From positions 1 to 64,000 of the forward strand of contig NZ_SDQE01000015.1 of NCBI RefSeq assembly GCF_004153455.1: DNA of 64,000 bases, read 5' to 3'. This document shows positions 19,058 through 29,894 of this stretch, in pieces (within the stretch, counting starts at the first letter, position 1; every line of letters starts with the position of its first letter). The notes under the pieces were generated by a model. The model made no database searches and was not told the DNA's origin. It worked only from the letters and a program-made list of their open reading frames with translations. Origin of the DNA: Allopusillimonas ginsengisoli. GTDB taxonomy: Bacteria; Pseudomonadota; Gammaproteobacteria; Burkholderiales; Burkholderiaceae_B. The position numbers and the translations under genes are program-made.

Positions 19058-20326
19058 ATGCAGATGAATACAGACCGTGAGCAAACAGCACGTTATACCG
19101 TCGTCATCATCGGAGCAGGCACGGGAGGAATCGCCGTCGCTGCTTCATTGCGCCGGGCCAACCCAGGCCTCGAAATCGCGCTGATCGAGCCTTCGGACTC
19201 CCACTATTACCAACCGGGCTGGACGCTGGTGGGCGGCGGGCAGTACAACATCAACGCAACGCGCCGCGACACAGCCAGCCTGCTGCCCCCCTCCACCGTG
19301 TTGATCAACGGGCAGGCAACAAGTTTCATGCCGGAAAACAAACTGGTCGGATTGCAGGATGGCCGGCGCATTGCCTACGAGGTGCTGATTGTTGCGGCTG
19401 GGATACAGCTGAACTGGAACGCCATAGAAGGCCTGAGCGAAACGCTTGGACACAATGGCGTAACCAGCAACTATCGCCGCGATCTTGCACCCTATACCTG
19501 GCGCTGTGTAAACGAATTCAAGGGCGGCACGGCCATTTTCACGCAGCCTGGCACGCCGATCAAATGCGCTGGCGCGCCCCAGAAAGCGCTTTACCTGTCG
19601 GCGGATTACTTCCGCCGACAAGGTATCAAGGCCGAGCTGTATTTTTACTCCGCCGCCGGCGCGGTATTTGGCGTACCCTTCTACGCCAAAGCGCTGGACG
19701 AGGTCATGGCAGCCTATGGCGCCAATACGGTATTCAACCGCGAGCTGGTCGCTGTTGATGGCCCGAACAAAACCGCGACATTCGAACACAAGGTGGATGG
19801 CGAAACACAACGCGAGCACGTCAGGTTTGATTTGCTGCATGTGGTCCCGCCCCAAGGCGCGCCCGACTTCATTCGGTCCAGCACATTGGCGAACGAGGCC
19901 GGTTGGCTGGAGGTGGATGCCGCCACGCTACAGCACGTACGCCATGCAAACATTTTCGGTATTGGCGATTGCACTTCCGCGCCGAACAGCAAGACAGCCG
20001 CTGCGGTCAAGGCGCAAGTTCCGGTCGTGGTGAAGAATGTGCTGTCTCATTTGAAGGCAGCCCCGTTGCAGGCGCGCTACGATGGCTATGCCGCCTGTCC
20101 GCTCACCACCTCGGCAGGCAAGGTACTGCTCGCGGAGTTCAGCTACGGTGGCGTGGTCACCCCCAGCCTGCCCCTGGATCCACGCCAACCACGCCGCCTG
20201 TATTGGTCACTCAAGAAAACCTGGCTACCCTATTTTTACTGGCATCTTCTGCTCAAAGGGCGGGCTGTGCCAGCGATACAGAAAAAGCGTGATTTTCCTG
20301 ATCAGTTGCCGTCCATTGAGCCCTGA
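19058..20326 (+). CDS. FAD-dependent oxidoreductase, sulfide:quinone oxidoreductase type
   Basis: 422 residues from the ATG at 19058 (a second ATG is at 19064; the frame stays open to 18896 but that part spans a terminator-like stem-loop). The N-terminal dinucleotide fold is VVIIGAGTGGIAVA, followed by SDSHYYQPGWTLVGGG, a pattern typical of SQRs. Two redox-candidate cysteines fall in the expected places, GTPIKCAGAPQKALYL and FGIGDCTSAPNSKTAAA. The C-terminus is amphipathic (WLPYFYWHLLLKG), suiting monotopic membrane binding. SQRs oxidise sulfide and reduce quinone at the inner membrane. The subtype is not certain and no persulfide dioxygenase or rhodanese gene lies beside it. Confidence 0.85.
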   Translation: MQMNTDREQTARYTVVIIGAGTGGIAVAASLRRANPGLEIALIEPSDSHYYQPGWTLVGGGQYNINATRRDTASLLPPSTVLINGQATSFMPENKLVGLQDGRRIAYEVLIVAAGIQLNWNAIEGLSETLGHNGVTSNYRRDLAPYTWRCVNEFKGGTAIFTQPGTPIKCAGAPQKALYLSADYFRRQGIKAELYFYSAAGAVFGVPFYAKALDEVMAAYGANTVFNRELVAVDGPNKTATFEHKVDGETQREHVRFDLLHVVPPQGAPDFIRSSTLANEAGWLEVDAATLQHVRHANIFGIGDCTSAPNSKTAAAVKAQVPVVVKNVLSHLKAAPLQARYDGYAACPLTTSAGKVLLAEFSYGGVVTPSLPLDPRQPRRLYWSLKKTWLPYFYWHLLLKGRAVPAIQKKRDFPDQLPSIEP

Positions 20327-20344
20327 TTCAGCACCGCGTTTGTT

Positions 20345-20641
20345 TTATATCTGTTCGAAACGATCGTGGCGTCTTTCGGTGTGCGACACCTCATGCGTTA
20401 CCTCTCGAACGCGGGCAGCGGGAGGGCCTGTATGGAGCCATGACAGCAGGCGGTCCACTCTGTCGGGCGTGGCCTGCATCAGAACCTCCACAGCGCCGTC
20501 ATCAAGATTGCGTACCCATCCGCGCACGCTCAATAAATGTGCCTGGCGTACAGTGGCTGCGCGAAATCCCACTCCTTGCACATGGCCGCTGACGCGGGCA
20601 ACAATGGTTTCAATATTGTGATCATTGGACAGCTTCTTCAT
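20345..20641 (-). CDS. acyP: Acylphosphatase
   Basis: 98 residues. The family signature GHVQGVGFRAATVRQA carries the catalytic Arg, and GWVRNLDDGAVEVLMQ contains the catalytic Asn. It hydrolyses carboxyl phosphates such as acetyl phosphate. It is convergent with the flavoprotein gene (18-base gap) and lies 29 bases downstream of the GH15 gene on the same strand, so it may be co-transcribed with it. Confidence 0.93.
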   Translation of the reverse strand: MKKLSNDHNIETIVARVSGHVQGVGFRAATVRQAHLLSVRGWVRNLDDGAVEVLMQATPDRVDRLLSWLHTGPPAARVREVTHEVSHTERRHDRFEQI

Positions 20642-20670
20642 GTTGCGTGTGGATGCAGTATGTCTGAATA

Positions 20671-22467
20671 TCAGCCCTGCGCCCTTTCCTGGGCTGGGCC
20701 TTGAATGCGATGCAGGTTCAGCGCGGTGTTGATGATACCAACATGGCTGAAAGCCTGCGGGAAATTCCCCAACATGCGTTTGTCCGTCGTGTCGTATTGC
20801 TCGGCGAGCAAACCGACATCATTGCATAGGGCGGCAAGATGTTCGTACAAGGTCTGGGCATCATCATGCCGGCCCTGCAATACATAGACGTCTGCCAGCC
20901 AAAAGGAACACACCAGAAAAGCCCCCTCACCCGGCGGCAAGCCATCAACGCCGGATTCGGATTCGTAGCGCATCAGCAAGCCATCACGCATCAGACGGTT
21001 CTCGATGGCGGCGACGGTGCCGACAACGCGCGGATCGTCCGGCGGCAGGAAACCGGTCAAGGGGATCTGCAACAGGCTGGAGTCCAGGCATTTGCATCCG
21101 TAATACTGCACGAAGCTCCCAAGCTCTTCGTCGTAGGCTTCCTTGCACACCTGTTCATGGATCTCGTTCGCAATGCGGCGACAGTTTGCCGCAAACTCCT
21201 GACCATTCTCGATGCCATGCGCTACGGTGGAAATTCGATCAAACGCCACCCAGGCCATGACCTTGGAGTGCGTGAAATGTTGCCGCTGGGCGCGAATCTC
21301 CCATATGCCCTCGTCGGGCTGTCGCCAGGCTTTCTCCAAAAATGGCACGATGACCTGGGCGATGGCCTCTATGCGGGGATGCTGGGGCAGATGCCCCTTG
21401 ATCGCTTGCTCCATGGCGTCTGCCACTTCGCCGAAAACATCAAGCTGGCGCTGCGTTGCGGCAGCATTGCCTATTCGCACGGGCGAGGCGCCTTCGTAGC
21501 CTGCCAGCCAGGGGATCTCCAGTTCAGGAAGACGACGCTCACCTGCCAGGCCATACATGATCTGCATCTGATCAGGCCGCCCGGCCACGGAACGCGCCAG
21601 CCACTCCCGCCACGCATGAGCCTCGTCGAAATAACCCAGTTTCATAAATGCCATCAGCGTAATGGTGGCATCCCGCAGCCAGCAATAGCGATAGTCCCAG
21701 TTACGTTGCCCGCCAAGTTGTTCCGGGAGCGAGGTCGTGGCAGCGGCCACAATCCCTCCCGTAGGCAGATAGGTAAGCGCCTTGAGCGTGATCAGTGATC
21801 GCTTGACCAAATCCGTCCAGGGACCGACATCCGGACACCGGCTGGAGAACTCACGCCAGAAGTAATCTGTCTTGGTGAGTGCGGTATCCACATCGAACGC
21901 GGCTGTTACGGGTTCGTGCGAGGGCTGGTGGGTAAGCGTGAAATGGACGCGTTCTCCCGCCGAGACAGTGAACTGGCTGGTTGTGTGCTTTGCCCGGGGC
22001 TTCAGGACTGCTGGCGTGCGCAGCACAAGCATATCTGGCCCTGCAACCGCCGTTAGCGTCTGCGCTTCATAGCGTTCGACCCATGGCACGGTATGGCCAT
22101 AGTCAAAACGCATGGCCAAGTCCATATTGAAAGCCACAGAACCTTTGACGCCGACCACAATCCGTGCGACGCTGGAGTGACGGAAGGTAGAGGGCATGAA
22201 ATCAATCAGCTTGGCCTCGCCTTGCTCCGTCACAAACGTGGTTTCAAGTATGAGCGTGCCATCTTGATAGCTGCGCCGAACCGCGAGCACTGGTGCTGAA
22301 GGAGCGATTTGCCAACGGCCATTTTCAGACGTGCCCAACAAAGCGGCAAAGCAAGCTGCCCCGTCGAATCTCGGAAAGCATAGCCAGTCAATAGAACCGG
22401 TTTTCGATACCAGCGCGGCGGTGCGGCAATTACCCAGCAATGCGTAGTCTTCGATTCGGGCAGTCAT
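20671..22467 (-). CDS. Glycoside hydrolase family 15 protein (glucoamylase/trehalase type)
   Basis: 598 residues, the usual length for bacterial GH15 proteins of this type. An N-terminal beta domain (ALLGNCRTAALVSKTGSIDWLCFPRFD) leads into the (alpha/alpha)6 barrel. LPEQLGGQRNWDYRYCWLRDATITL is the GH15 catalytic region, and the C-terminal acid is expected in the LPPGEGAFLVCSFW stretch. AGGAGG stands 4 bases before the ATG. The substrate is not defined; homologues act on alpha-glucosides or trehalose. It is divergent from usp, with an FNR-like site between the two genes. Confidence 0.92.
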   Translation of the reverse strand: MTARIEDYALLGNCRTAALVSKTGSIDWLCFPRFDGAACFAALLGTSENGRWQIAPSAPVLAVRRSYQDGTLILETTFVTEQGEAKLIDFMPSTFRHSSVARIVVGVKGSVAFNMDLAMRFDYGHTVPWVERYEAQTLTAVAGPDMLVLRTPAVLKPRAKHTTSQFTVSAGERVHFTLTHQPSHEPVTAAFDVDTALTKTDYFWREFSSRCPDVGPWTDLVKRSLITLKALTYLPTGGIVAAATTSLPEQLGGQRNWDYRYCWLRDATITLMAFMKLGYFDEAHAWREWLARSVAGRPDQMQIMYGLAGERRLPELEIPWLAGYEGASPVRIGNAAATQRQLDVFGEVADAMEQAIKGHLPQHPRIEAIAQVIVPFLEKAWRQPDEGIWEIRAQRQHFTHSKVMAWVAFDRISTVAHGIENGQEFAANCRRIANEIHEQVCKEAYDEELGSFVQYYGCKCLDSSLLQIPLTGFLPPDDPRVVGTVAAIENRLMRDGLLMRYESESGVDGLPPGEGAFLVCSFWLADVYVLQGRHDDAQTLYEHLAALCNDVGLLAEQYDTTDKRMLGNFPQAFSHVGIINTALNLHRIQGPAQERAQG

Positions 22468-22482
22468 AGTCCTCCTGCATGT

Positions 22483-22526
22483 TTGATGTAAATCATGCCA
22501 CGATTGGTGACTTCATCTTTTAATAT
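22483..22526 (+). promoter_or_regulatory. FNR/Anr-type box and -10 element upstream of the universal stress gene
   Basis: TTGAT-GTAA-ATCAT at 22483-22496 matches the FNR/Anr consensus TTGAT-N4-ATCAA at nine of ten positions. A TAATAT -10 element lies at 22521-22526. The predicted transcription start, about 22532, puts the box centre near -42, the position used in class II activation by FNR-type regulators. The box also lies 16 bases upstream of the divergent GH15 start. Oxygen control of usp is inferred. Confidence 0.7.
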
Positions 22527-22599
22527 AAAGCAGTCGGCCGGTATGCACCAAATTTAAACATCATGCCGACACCCGAAATAACGATATCAAGAGGCTCTC

Positions 22600-23025
22600 A
22601 TGAAAAACTTTCTCATACCCGTTGATGGTTCGGAATCGTCGATACGCGCGCTTCAGACCGCCATCAAAATGGCCATGTCTGTTGAGGGTGCGAACTTGCA
22701 CGTTATTACCGTCCAGCCGCCCATCGTATCGGGCAATGTCACCCGTTTCTTTTCGGCAGAGGCGATCCATGCCTACTACGAGGAAGAAGGTCGCAATGCC
22801 CTCGCGCCTGCTCAGACTGTTCTTGACAAATCGGGTCTGTCACACACGGTAGAGGTGGTCGTTGGCCCGGTCGGAATTTCTATTGCTGATTACGCGAGCA
22901 AGCACGACTGTGACCAGATAATCATGGGTACGCGGGGCAAAGGGCTGGTCACGGGCTTGGTGCTGGGATCTGTTTCCACCAAAGTCATCAGCCTCTCAAA
23001 GGTACCGGTTACCCTGGTGAAATAA
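22600..23025 (+). CDS. Universal stress protein (UspA family)
   Basis: 141 residues, a single Usp domain. ILIPVDGSESSIRAL-type start (here FLIPVDGSESSIRA) and the nucleotide-binding region GTRGKGLVTGLVLGSVSTKVI, close to the G-2x-G-9x-G(S/T) motif, suggest an ATP-binding Usp. Such proteins act in the cytosol during starvation or low oxygen. The upstream FNR-like promoter fits a role in oxygen limitation. It is convergent with zwf. Confidence 0.95.
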   Translation: MKNFLIPVDGSESSIRALQTAIKMAMSVEGANLHVITVQPPIVSGNVTRFFSAEAIHAYYEEEGRNALAPAQTVLDKSGLSHTVEVVVGPVGISIADYASKHDCDQIIMGTRGKGLVTGLVLGSVSTKVISLSKVPVTLVK

Positions 23026-23054
23026 GCACTCAAGGCCCGAGTTCTCGCGCCACC

Positions 23055-24512
23055 CTAGATCGCCGCGCGCGTCGTGCCATTATCGCAGGGTGATGACTCG
23101 GGTTCTGGGTTATGCCAGCCACCATGGTCAGCCACCAGCGCCTCTGCCTGTCTCGGGCCCCAACTGCCCTGGGCATATGGCAGTGCTTTATCGTGGTGGT
23201 TCAGAACGGGTTCCACTGCCGCCCACGCGGCTTCAATGGCGCTTTCGCTGGTGAATAGCGCCCGATCACCCGACAGCGCATCCGAGAGCAAGCGTGCATA
23301 GGGTGGCTCTTCGCGGGTATCGGCGTCGAGCAAATAGAGTTCGTGCTGCGCGCCGGTGAACTCCTTACCAGGTTTTTTCACCCGCGCAGCAAGCGCGACC
23401 GCCGAGCGGGGGGCCAATCGAAACCGCAGATAATTGGGCGTTCCCAAGTTGGCCTGAGCATCATCGAACAGTGACTGAGGAGGCGGCTTCAGGCGCACCA
23501 CAACCTCCGCGGCATTGGTTGCCAGACACTTCCCCGAGCGCAAGAACCATGGGACGCCCGACCAGCGCCATGAATCAATAAACAATCGCACTGCGCAATA
23601 CGTTTCGACGTCCGAGCGCCTGTCCACATGCGATTCTTTGCGATAGCCGCGATATTGCCCGCGCACCAGATCTTCTTGCCTCATGGGGCGCAAGGCCTTG
23701 AACACTTTGGCCTTTTCAGCATGTACGGCGGCGTAGCCTTTGGCCGCAGGCGGTTCCATGGCGAGCAGCGCCATGATCTGAAATAAATGATTCTGGATTA
23801 CATCGCGCAAGCAGCCCGCACTTTCGTAAAAAGCGCCCCGGCTTCCAACGCCGAAGCTCTCCGCCAACGTGATCTGCACGCTTTCTACATGGTTTCGGTT
23901 CCAGAACGGTTCCAGAAACGCGTTGGCAAATCGAAAGTACAGAATGTTCATGATCGCCTCTTTGCCCAGGAAGTGATCAATGCGAAAAATGGCTTCTTTG
24001 GGGAACACGGAAGAGGCCAGGCGATTGAGTTCGCGTGCTGAGGCAAGATCGCGGCCAAACGGCTTTTCGACTATGACGCGCGCATCTTTCGCCAGCCCGC
24101 TGCGGTCCAGCCCTTCGATCACGGTCGAAAACAGGGACGGCGGTATGGCCAGATAATGAGCCGGCCTTTGCGCGCCGCGGAGCGCCTGCCTGAGTTTGTC
24201 GAATGTTTCTGGCGCGCGATAGTCGCCATCTATATAGCTGACTTGGGAAATCAGGTGATCGAAGGCTTGCCTGTCGATGCGGCGATTAAGCGCTTTTACG
24301 CTCTCCCGAATGCGTTTTGTCAGCTGCGCCCGATTCATGCTCGAACTGGCGACCCCAACAATCGGTACGTTCAGGCGGCCTTGCTGTGCCATGAAATACA
24401 GCGCAGGAAAGATCTTCTTGTAGGCCAAATCTCCTGTCATCCCAAACAGCACCAGCGCGTCGGCCTGCGCCAGCAATTCATCAGGCCTGTTCGCGCTTGA
24501 CTGTTTGCTCAT
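23055..24512 (-). CDS. zwf: Glucose-6-phosphate dehydrogenase
   Basis: 485 residues from the ATG at 24512 with AGGAGG nine bases upstream; the frame is open to 24773 but that part shadows gnd. The coenzyme motif is [17 protein letters not shown], where most family members have GASGDLA. The active-site block reads [13 protein letters not shown], with Phe in place of the usual Tyr of [17 protein letters not shown] and [14 protein letters not shown] are conserved. It makes 6-phosphogluconolactone and NADPH in the oxidative pentose phosphate pathway. The start overlaps the gnd stop (ATGA). No 6-phosphogluconolactonase gene is in the cluster. Confidence 0.93.
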   Translation of the reverse strand: MSKQSSANRPDELLAQADALVLFGMTGDLAYKKIFPALYFMAQQGRLNVPIVGVASSSMNRAQLTKRIRESVKALNRRIDRQAFDHLISQVSYIDGDYRAPETFDKLRQALRGAQRPAHYLAIPPSLFSTVIEGLDRSGLAKDARVIVEKPFGRDLASARELNRLASSVFPKEAIFRIDHFLGKEAIMNILYFRFANAFLEPFWNRNHVESVQITLAESFGVGSRGAFYESAGCLRDVIQNHLFQIMALLAMEPPAAKGYAAVHAEKAKVFKALRPMRQEDLVRGQYRGYRKESHVDRRSDVETYCAVRLFIDSWRWSGVPWFLRSGKCLATNAAEVVVRLKPPPQSLFDDAQANLGTPNYLRFRLAPRSAVALAARVKKPGKEFTGAQHELYLLDADTREEPPYARLLSDALSGDRALFTSESAIEAAWAAVEPVLNHHDKALPYAQGSWGPRQAEALVADHGGWHNPEPESSPCDNGTTRAAI

Positions 24513-25534
24513 TCGTGCTTGCCTCCTGGCGATTTTTCGATGTGGCCGCCAAATTGGTGACGCATGGCAGACAACACTTTGTTGGCAAAATCGGCGTTGC
24601 CACGGGATTCGAATCGTGAAAACAACGCGGCACTCAGGACAGGCGTAGGAACGCCCTCGTCGATGGCTGCGGAGAGCGCCCAACGGCCTTCTCCGGAATC
24701 CGATACATGGCCGGAATAGTTGTCCAGCGTGGCGTTTCCCTGAAGGGCCTGAGCAGTCAAATCCAGCAGCCATGAACCTATGACACTGCCTCGGCGCCAG
24801 AGTTCGGTAATTTCGGGCAGGTCAAAGTTGTACTGATAATGCTCAGGATGGCGTAGCGGCGTGGTTTCAGCGTCCATTTCGCGCTGATGGGCACCGATGC
24901 CCGCACGATGCAAAATATTGAGCCCTTCGGCGTAGGCTGCCATGATGCCGTACTCGATGCCGTTATGAACCATTTTCACAAAATGGCCTGCACCGTGTGC
25001 GCCGCAATGCAGATAGCCCAGGTCCGCAGACCCGCCCTCTGGCCGCCCGGGCGTTGGGACCACGCTATCCTTGCCCGGCGCCAGGGCCGCAAAGACAGGC
25101 TCCATGCGCTGGAACGCCGCATCGTCGCCGCCGATCATCAGGCAGTAGCCCCGATCGAGACCATACACGCCGCCGCTGGTGCCCACATCCATATAGTGCA
25201 GGCCGGCATCGCGCAATTGTCCCGCACGGCGAATGTCATCGTGATATGAAGAGTTGCCGCCGTCTATGACAATATCCTCGGAATCCAGCATAGGCACCAG
25301 ACGCTCAAGCACCTGATCAACCACAGCGGCTGGCACCATCAGCCAGATCGCGCGCGGTGTCTGCAAGGCAGACACCATGTCGTTCAGGGTATCGCAGCCA
25401 ATGGCGCCATGACTGGCCAGCGCACGCACAGCATCAGGATGCGAGTCGTAGACCACGCATTCCTGACCGTTGCGCAATAGCCGCCGCACCATATTGCTAC
25501 CCATGCGGCCCAGCCCGACCATACCTATTTGCAT
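24509..25534 (-). CDS. gnd: 6-phosphogluconate dehydrogenase, decarboxylating, short type
   Basis: 341 residues, the short form of the family rather than the 470-residue E. coli Gnd. It has the coenzyme motif [15 protein letters not shown], the substrate loop [15 protein letters not shown] and the catalytic [15 protein letters not shown] (Lys and Asn). The C-terminal helical domain is shorter than in long forms. Short Gnds often prefer NAD+, but specificity cannot be settled here. It produces ribulose 5-phosphate, follows the slipin gene by 24 bases and overlaps zwf. Confidence 0.92.
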   Translation of the reverse strand: MQIGMVGLGRMGSNMVRRLLRNGQECVVYDSHPDAVRALASHGAIGCDTLNDMVSALQTPRAIWLMVPAAVVDQVLERLVPMLDSEDIVIDGGNSSYHDDIRRAGQLRDAGLHYMDVGTSGGVYGLDRGYCLMIGGDDAAFQRMEPVFAALAPGKDSVVPTPGRPEGGSADLGYLHCGAHGAGHFVKMVHNGIEYGIMAAYAEGLNILHRAGIGAHQREMDAETTPLRHPEHYQYNFDLPEITELWRRGSVIGSWLLDLTAQALQGNATLDNYSGHVSDSGEGRWALSAAIDEGVPTPVLSAALFSRFESRGNADFANKVLSAMRHQFGGHIEKSPGGKHE

Positions 25535-25558
25535 TTATTTTTCTCCAGATAATGACCC

Positions 25559-26320
25559 CTATTCCGATTTCTTGCTGAGGAATGATGTCAGCAAATCGAC
25601 AGGAATGGGAAAGACGATTGTTGAAGACTTGTCGCCGGCAACCTGCGTGAGCGTTTGCAAGTAACGGAGCTGCAGAGCCGATGGTTGGGCGGCAAGAATT
25701 TCTGCGGCTTCCATAAGCGCCTGAGCGGCCTGTTTTTCGCCCTCCGCATGGATGACCTTGGCGCGCCGTTCACGCTCGGCCTCAGCCTGTCTGGCAATGG
25801 CGCGTACCATGTTTTCGTTCAAGTCGATATGTTTGATCTCTACGTTGGTTACCTTGATGCCCCACGAATCCGTCTGAGCGTCAAGAATCTGCTGGACGTC
25901 GAAATTCAGTTTCTCGCGTTCGGAGAGCATCTCGTCCAGTTCATGCTTACCCAGCACAGCGCGCAAAGTCGTCTGAGCCAATTGACTGGTGGCATCCAGG
26001 TAACGTTCGACCTGGATGATGGCCTTGTCGGGGGCAACCACCCTGAAATACACCACGGCGTTGACCTTCACGGACACGTTGTCACGAGAAATCACATCCT
26101 GGCTGGGTACGTCCATGGTCACGACGCGCAGATCCACGCGCACCATTTGCTGCAGAACGGGGATCACAAAGACCAGTCCAGGGCCTTTGACGCCTGTGAA
26201 ACGACCCAGCGTGAACACCACGCCGCGTTGATATTCCCGCAAGATCTTGATGGCGTTGATAATCACCAGCAAGAGGACAATAGCGATCGCGGATAATCCG
26301 ATATTAATACTGTAGAACAT
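25559..26320 (-). CDS. Slipin (SPFH/stomatin-like membrane protein)
   Basis: 253 residues. One N-terminal membrane segment (about 5-25) is followed by an SPFH/Band 7 domain: [48 protein letters not shown]. An alanine/glutamate-rich helix ([21 protein letters not shown]) then leads to the C-terminus. Slipins form membrane microdomain complexes and are almost always encoded with an NfeD partner, as here, two bases downstream of nfeD. Confidence 0.95.
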   Translation of the reverse strand: MFYSINIGLSAIAIVLLLVIINAIKILREYQRGVVFTLGRFTGVKGPGLVFVIPVLQQMVRVDLRVVTMDVPSQDVISRDNVSVKVNAVVYFRVVAPDKAIIQVERYLDATSQLAQTTLRAVLGKHELDEMLSEREKLNFDVQQILDAQTDSWGIKVTNVEIKHIDLNENMVRAIARQAEAERERRAKVIHAEGEKQAAQALMEAAEILAAQPSALQLRYLQTLTQVAGDKSSTIVFPIPVDLLTSFLSKKSE

Positions 26321-26322
26321 GA

Positions 26323-27966
26323 TCAGGATCCCTCGGTTGGTTCACGTTTCATGGCGCTTGACGGCCGCAATACTACCTGCAGCGTCAAACCATCCATGCT
26401 GACTACTTCCACCTCATCGCCAGGACTCAGGCGCTGATCGGCGCGTACGCGCCAGCTTTCTCCATCCACCTCGGCATATACCGTATTGTTGGCGATGGAT
26501 GTAACAACGCCCTTGCGTCCCAACATGCCTTCCCGCCCGCTGACGACGGCCTGCTGATGCGCTCTTCTGGCCATCAAGCCTGTCAAAATAATGAACATCG
26601 CTGTGACGATCGCCAGTCCAATCAAGAAAGGAATAGACAGGTCATAGGCCGGGATACCCGTATCCATCAGCATCAGCCCGCCAAAGACGAACGCAATGAT
26701 GCCACCTATGCCAAGCGCGCCAAAACTAGGCAGGAACACCTCTCCTATCATCATGGCCAGCCCTGCCACCGCCAGGCCCAGCCCCGCCCAGTTGACGGGC
26801 AACAGTTGAAAGGCGTAAAGACCCAGCAGGAGGCTGATAAGCCCGGCTATCCCCGGCACCCCGAGCCCGGGGCTGGTCAGCTCAAAGAACAGGCCGTAGA
26901 CACCTATCATCATCAATACAAGCGCTACCTGCGGATTGGCGATTAACGCCAGGACATTGGTGCGCCAGTCGGGCTCCTCGTAGACAACGTCGGCGTGCTC
27001 CGTATGCAGGGTAACCAGGCGCCCGTCATCCAGCGTTATCTCCCGCCCGTTCAGTTGGTGCAGCAGGTCGGGTACGTCTTTGGCAACGAGGTCGATCACC
27101 TTGGCTTCCAGCGCCTCGCTTGAAGACAGACTACGCGCCTGCAGCACGGCCTCCTGGGCGAACTCGGCATTTCGCCCGCGCAGTTGCGCGAGACTCCGCA
27201 AGTAGGCCGCCGCGTCGTTGGTGACCTTGCGCGTCATGGTGTCTGTGCTGGTGCTGCCCTCGATGGGCGCGCCCCGCTGCGAATCGCTGTCGCGGGCGGC
27301 ATCGCCCTCTGTTTTCCCTTGATTGGCCTTGTCTGCTTGGCCGGTATCGCCTGACGGATTCTGGGCTGTCTTGCCCGCGGGCTTGGTATCGGGCTGATCG
27401 CCAGATGGCGCGGCGCCGCCGATCGATACCGGCGAGGCCGCGCCCAGATTGCTGGCTGGTGTCATCGCCGCGATATGACTGGCGTAAAGAATGAATGCAC
27501 CGGCACTGGCAGCTCTGGCGCCGCCCGGACTGACGAAGGTTGCCACGGGTACGGGCGATGCCAGAATCTGGCGGATGATGGATCGCATGGAGGTATCAAG
27601 GCCCCCCGGAGTATCCATCTGCAGGATAATCAGCATGGCGCGCTGTTCCGCGGCATCGCGTATGCCCCGAGTAACAAAATCTGACGTTGCGGGACTGATG
27701 ATGCCTTGTACGTTCAGGACAGTGACCGTAGGCGTGCCGCCACGGGTCGCTGGCGTTGTCGCACTGCCATCCGGCGACGCGGTGGCATCAGCGCCGCCGG
27801 CGTCAGGCCGAGGCGTCGGGGAATCAGACGGTGTGGCGCTTGTATTCTGAGATGCCTGTTCCTGTGCCGCCTGGGCATGGCTTTGTTCCTGACCCGGCAA
27901 GCCGGCCAGCATCACTGCGCCCAACAGGATGCAGCAGATAAACCAGAACATTCGCGACTTGCGCAT
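26323..27966 (-). CDS. NfeD family protein with ClpP-class protease domain (NfeD1b type)
   Basis: 547 residues. The ATG at 27966 is chosen because AGGAGG lies directly before it, inside a 6-codon longer frame starting at 27984. A signal peptide (about 1-30) and a low-complexity Pro/Ala/Ser/Thr stretch lead to a ClpP-like serine protease domain. [25 protein letters not shown] contains the Ser region. A second disordered insert (about 200-245) follows. After it come several membrane segments and a C-terminal OB-fold (GRKGVVTSI...DGESWRVRA). The family is thought to cleave stomatin C-termini; the slipin gene follows immediately. Confidence 0.9.
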   Translation of the reverse strand: MRKSRMFWFICCILLGAVMLAGLPGQEQSHAQAAQEQASQNTSATPSDSPTPRPDAGGADATASPDGSATTPATRGGTPTVTVLNVQGIISPATSDFVTRGIRDAAEQRAMLIILQMDTPGGLDTSMRSIIRQILASPVPVATFVSPGGARAASAGAFILYASHIAAMTPASNLGAASPVSIGGAAPSGDQPDTKPAGKTAQNPSGDTGQADKANQGKTEGDAARDSDSQRGAPIEGSTSTDTMTRKVTNDAAAYLRSLAQLRGRNAEFAQEAVLQARSLSSSEALEAKVIDLVAKDVPDLLHQLNGREITLDDGRLVTLHTEHADVVYEEPDWRTNVLALIANPQVALVLMMIGVYGLFFELTSPGLGVPGIAGLISLLLGLYAFQLLPVNWAGLGLAVAGLAMMIGEVFLPSFGALGIGGIIAFVFGGLMLMDTGIPAYDLSIPFLIGLAIVTAMFIILTGLMARRAHQQAVVSGREGMLGRKGVVTSIANNTVYAEVDGESWRVRADQRLSPGDEVEVVSMDGLTLQVVLRPSSAMKREPTEGS

Positions 27967-28039
27967 CGCTGCCCTCCTTGGCATAAAGGATGTAGGCGTA
28001 ACCCCGACTATTCATCGCGGCCGAAGATGACATCAGTAG

Positions 28040-28402
28040 TCAGTATAGACGGTTAAATTCCTGCGCCAGAATCAATGCATGATTGTGGTCTGGGTCCTTT
28101 GCTGCGTACACCAGCGTTATGTTCCGACCCTTGGCCTCATGAATCACGGCGCGCATACGTTCAACTTGCTCGGGCGCGCGCAATTCAGACTGATAACTGT
28201 CGCGAAACTGCTTCCAGTGTTCGACCTTGTGGCCAAACCACTTGCGCAGTGCCGGACTTGGCGCGAGATCCTTGTTCCAGATATCGTACTTGAGATCTTC
28301 TTTGGACACGCCGCGTGGCCAAAGCCTATCCACCAGTATTCGCACGCCATCGCTTCGTTCCGCTGCATCGTATACGCGCTTTATCTTCACCTTTTCTGTC
28401 AT
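28040..28402 (-). CDS. DUF488 family protein (YeaO-like)
   Basis: 120 residues. The ATG at 28402 has AGGAG six bases upstream; a TTG at 28417 would sit before that site. Conserved DUF488 features are the N-terminal KRVYDAAERSDGVRILVDRLWPRGV, DLAPSPALRKWFGH and the C-terminal ITLVYAAKDPDHNHA. The biochemical function is unknown. It lies between fumC (62-base gap) and nfeD (73-base gap) on the same strand. Confidence 0.9.
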   Translation of the reverse strand: MTEKVKIKRVYDAAERSDGVRILVDRLWPRGVSKEDLKYDIWNKDLAPSPALRKWFGHKVEHWKQFRDSYQSELRAPEQVERMRAVIHEAKGRNITLVYAAKDPDHNHALILAQEFNRLY

Positions 28403-28464
28403 TGAAATCTCCTGCAACCCTCCCGGCGGCCCGGGCAGGCACGCCCGGACTTCACCCTGGAGAC

Positions 28465-29865
28465 CTATTCGCTGGGATGCGTCATGTCGATGGGATTGAT
28501 CCAGGCGTCATACTGCTCGTCAGTCAGATAGCCCAGCGCCAGCGCTGCCGCGCGTAGCGTGGTTTTCTCTTTTTGGGCTTTTTTGGCGATAGCCGCTGCC
28601 TTGTCGTAGCCAATGTGCCGATTCAGCGCAGTAACCAGCATCAGATTCTTGTCCAGATTGGACTGAATGACCTCGCGGTTGGGCGCGATGCCGACAGCGC
28701 AATGATCATTGAAGGCCAGGCAGGCGTCGCTGAGCAGTTCGATGCTTTCCAGTACGTTGTGCACCATGACTGGCTTGTACACATTGAGCTGGAAATTTCC
28801 CTGGCTGCCGGCAAACGCCACCGTCGCATCATTGCCGAAAACTTGCGCGCACACCATGGTCATGGCTTCGCACTGCGTAGGATTGACCTTGCCAGGCATG
28901 ATGGACGAGCCCGGCTCATTGTCGGGAATGACAAGCTCACCAATACCGCAGCGCGGACCGCTGGCCAGCCAGCGGACATCATTTGCCATTTTCATCAGCG
29001 CGCCTGCCAGCGTGCGCAACGACGCAGACAGGTTGACCAGGGCATCGTGGGCCGAGAGCGCAAAAAACTTGTTCTCCGCACTGCGGAACGGCAACCCAGT
29101 GATCTCGGCGATGTATCTGGCTGCCGTTTCACCGAACTTCGGATGCGCATTCAGACCTGTGCCAACGGCCGTACCACCGATAGCGAGATCGTAAATCCCC
29201 GGCAGATCGGCCTGGACGGCGTCAAGCGCGAAATCGATTTGCGCGACCCAGGCGCCGATTTCCTGGCCTAGCGTGATCGGCGTGGCATCCTGTAGATGGG
29301 TGCGGCCGGTTTTGACTACGTCGGCGTATTCCCGAGACTTGGCCTCGAGCGTGTTGCGCAGTTGGCCGACAGAGGGAAAGAATTTGTCTGCCAGCAGCCG
29401 CGCAACCGCAATGTGCATGGCGGTTGGAAACGTATCATTGGAAGACTGTCCACGATTAACGTGATCGTTGGGATGCACAGGTTTCTTGCTGCCCTTGACG
29501 CCGCCTGCCAGCTCAATGGCGCGATTGGAGATGACTTCGTTGGCATTCATATTGGACTGGGTGCCCGACCCCGTCTGGAATACCACGAGCGGAAACTCAT
29601 CGTTCAGCTTGCCTTCGATCACCTCGTCCGCCGCCCAGACGATCAGGTCGGCAATCTCGCCGGGGAGCTGATCAAGTTCGGCGTTTGCCTGGGCTGCCGC
29701 TTTCTTCAGAATACCCAGCGCCGCAATAACAGGAGGCTGCCACTGAAAACGGCTGACGCCGATCGGGAAATTCTGGATGGAACGCTGCGTTTGCGCACCC
29801 CAATAATGCTTTGCCGGAACGTCGATCTCCCCCATGGAGTCGGTTTCGATGCGGTTATCCGCCAT
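28465..29865 (-). CDS. fumC: Class II fumarate hydratase
   Basis: 466 residues from the ATG at 29865 (AGGAG nine bases upstream); the frame extends to 30000 without family similarity. The superfamily signature [13 protein letters not shown] carries the flexible catalytic loop. [17 protein letters not shown] and [16 protein letters not shown] are class II landmarks, and the length is standard. It interconverts fumarate and malate in the TCA cycle and is iron-independent, suiting oxidative conditions. It follows the epd-like gene by 29 bases. Confidence 0.97.
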   Translation of the reverse strand: MADNRIETDSMGEIDVPAKHYWGAQTQRSIQNFPIGVSRFQWQPPVIAALGILKKAAAQANAELDQLPGEIADLIVWAADEVIEGKLNDEFPLVVFQTGSGTQSNMNANEVISNRAIELAGGVKGSKKPVHPNDHVNRGQSSNDTFPTAMHIAVARLLADKFFPSVGQLRNTLEAKSREYADVVKTGRTHLQDATPITLGQEIGAWVAQIDFALDAVQADLPGIYDLAIGGTAVGTGLNAHPKFGETAARYIAEITGLPFRSAENKFFALSAHDALVNLSASLRTLAGALMKMANDVRWLASGPRCGIGELVIPDNEPGSSIMPGKVNPTQCEAMTMVCAQVFGNDATVAFAGSQGNFQLNVYKPVMVHNVLESIELLSDACLAFNDHCAVGIAPNREVIQSNLDKNLMLVTALNRHIGYDKAAAIAKKAQKEKTTLRAAALALGYLTDEQYDAWINPIDMTHPSE

Positions 29866-29894
29866 AGTGTTTCTCCTGCTATCGGATTTGTGCG

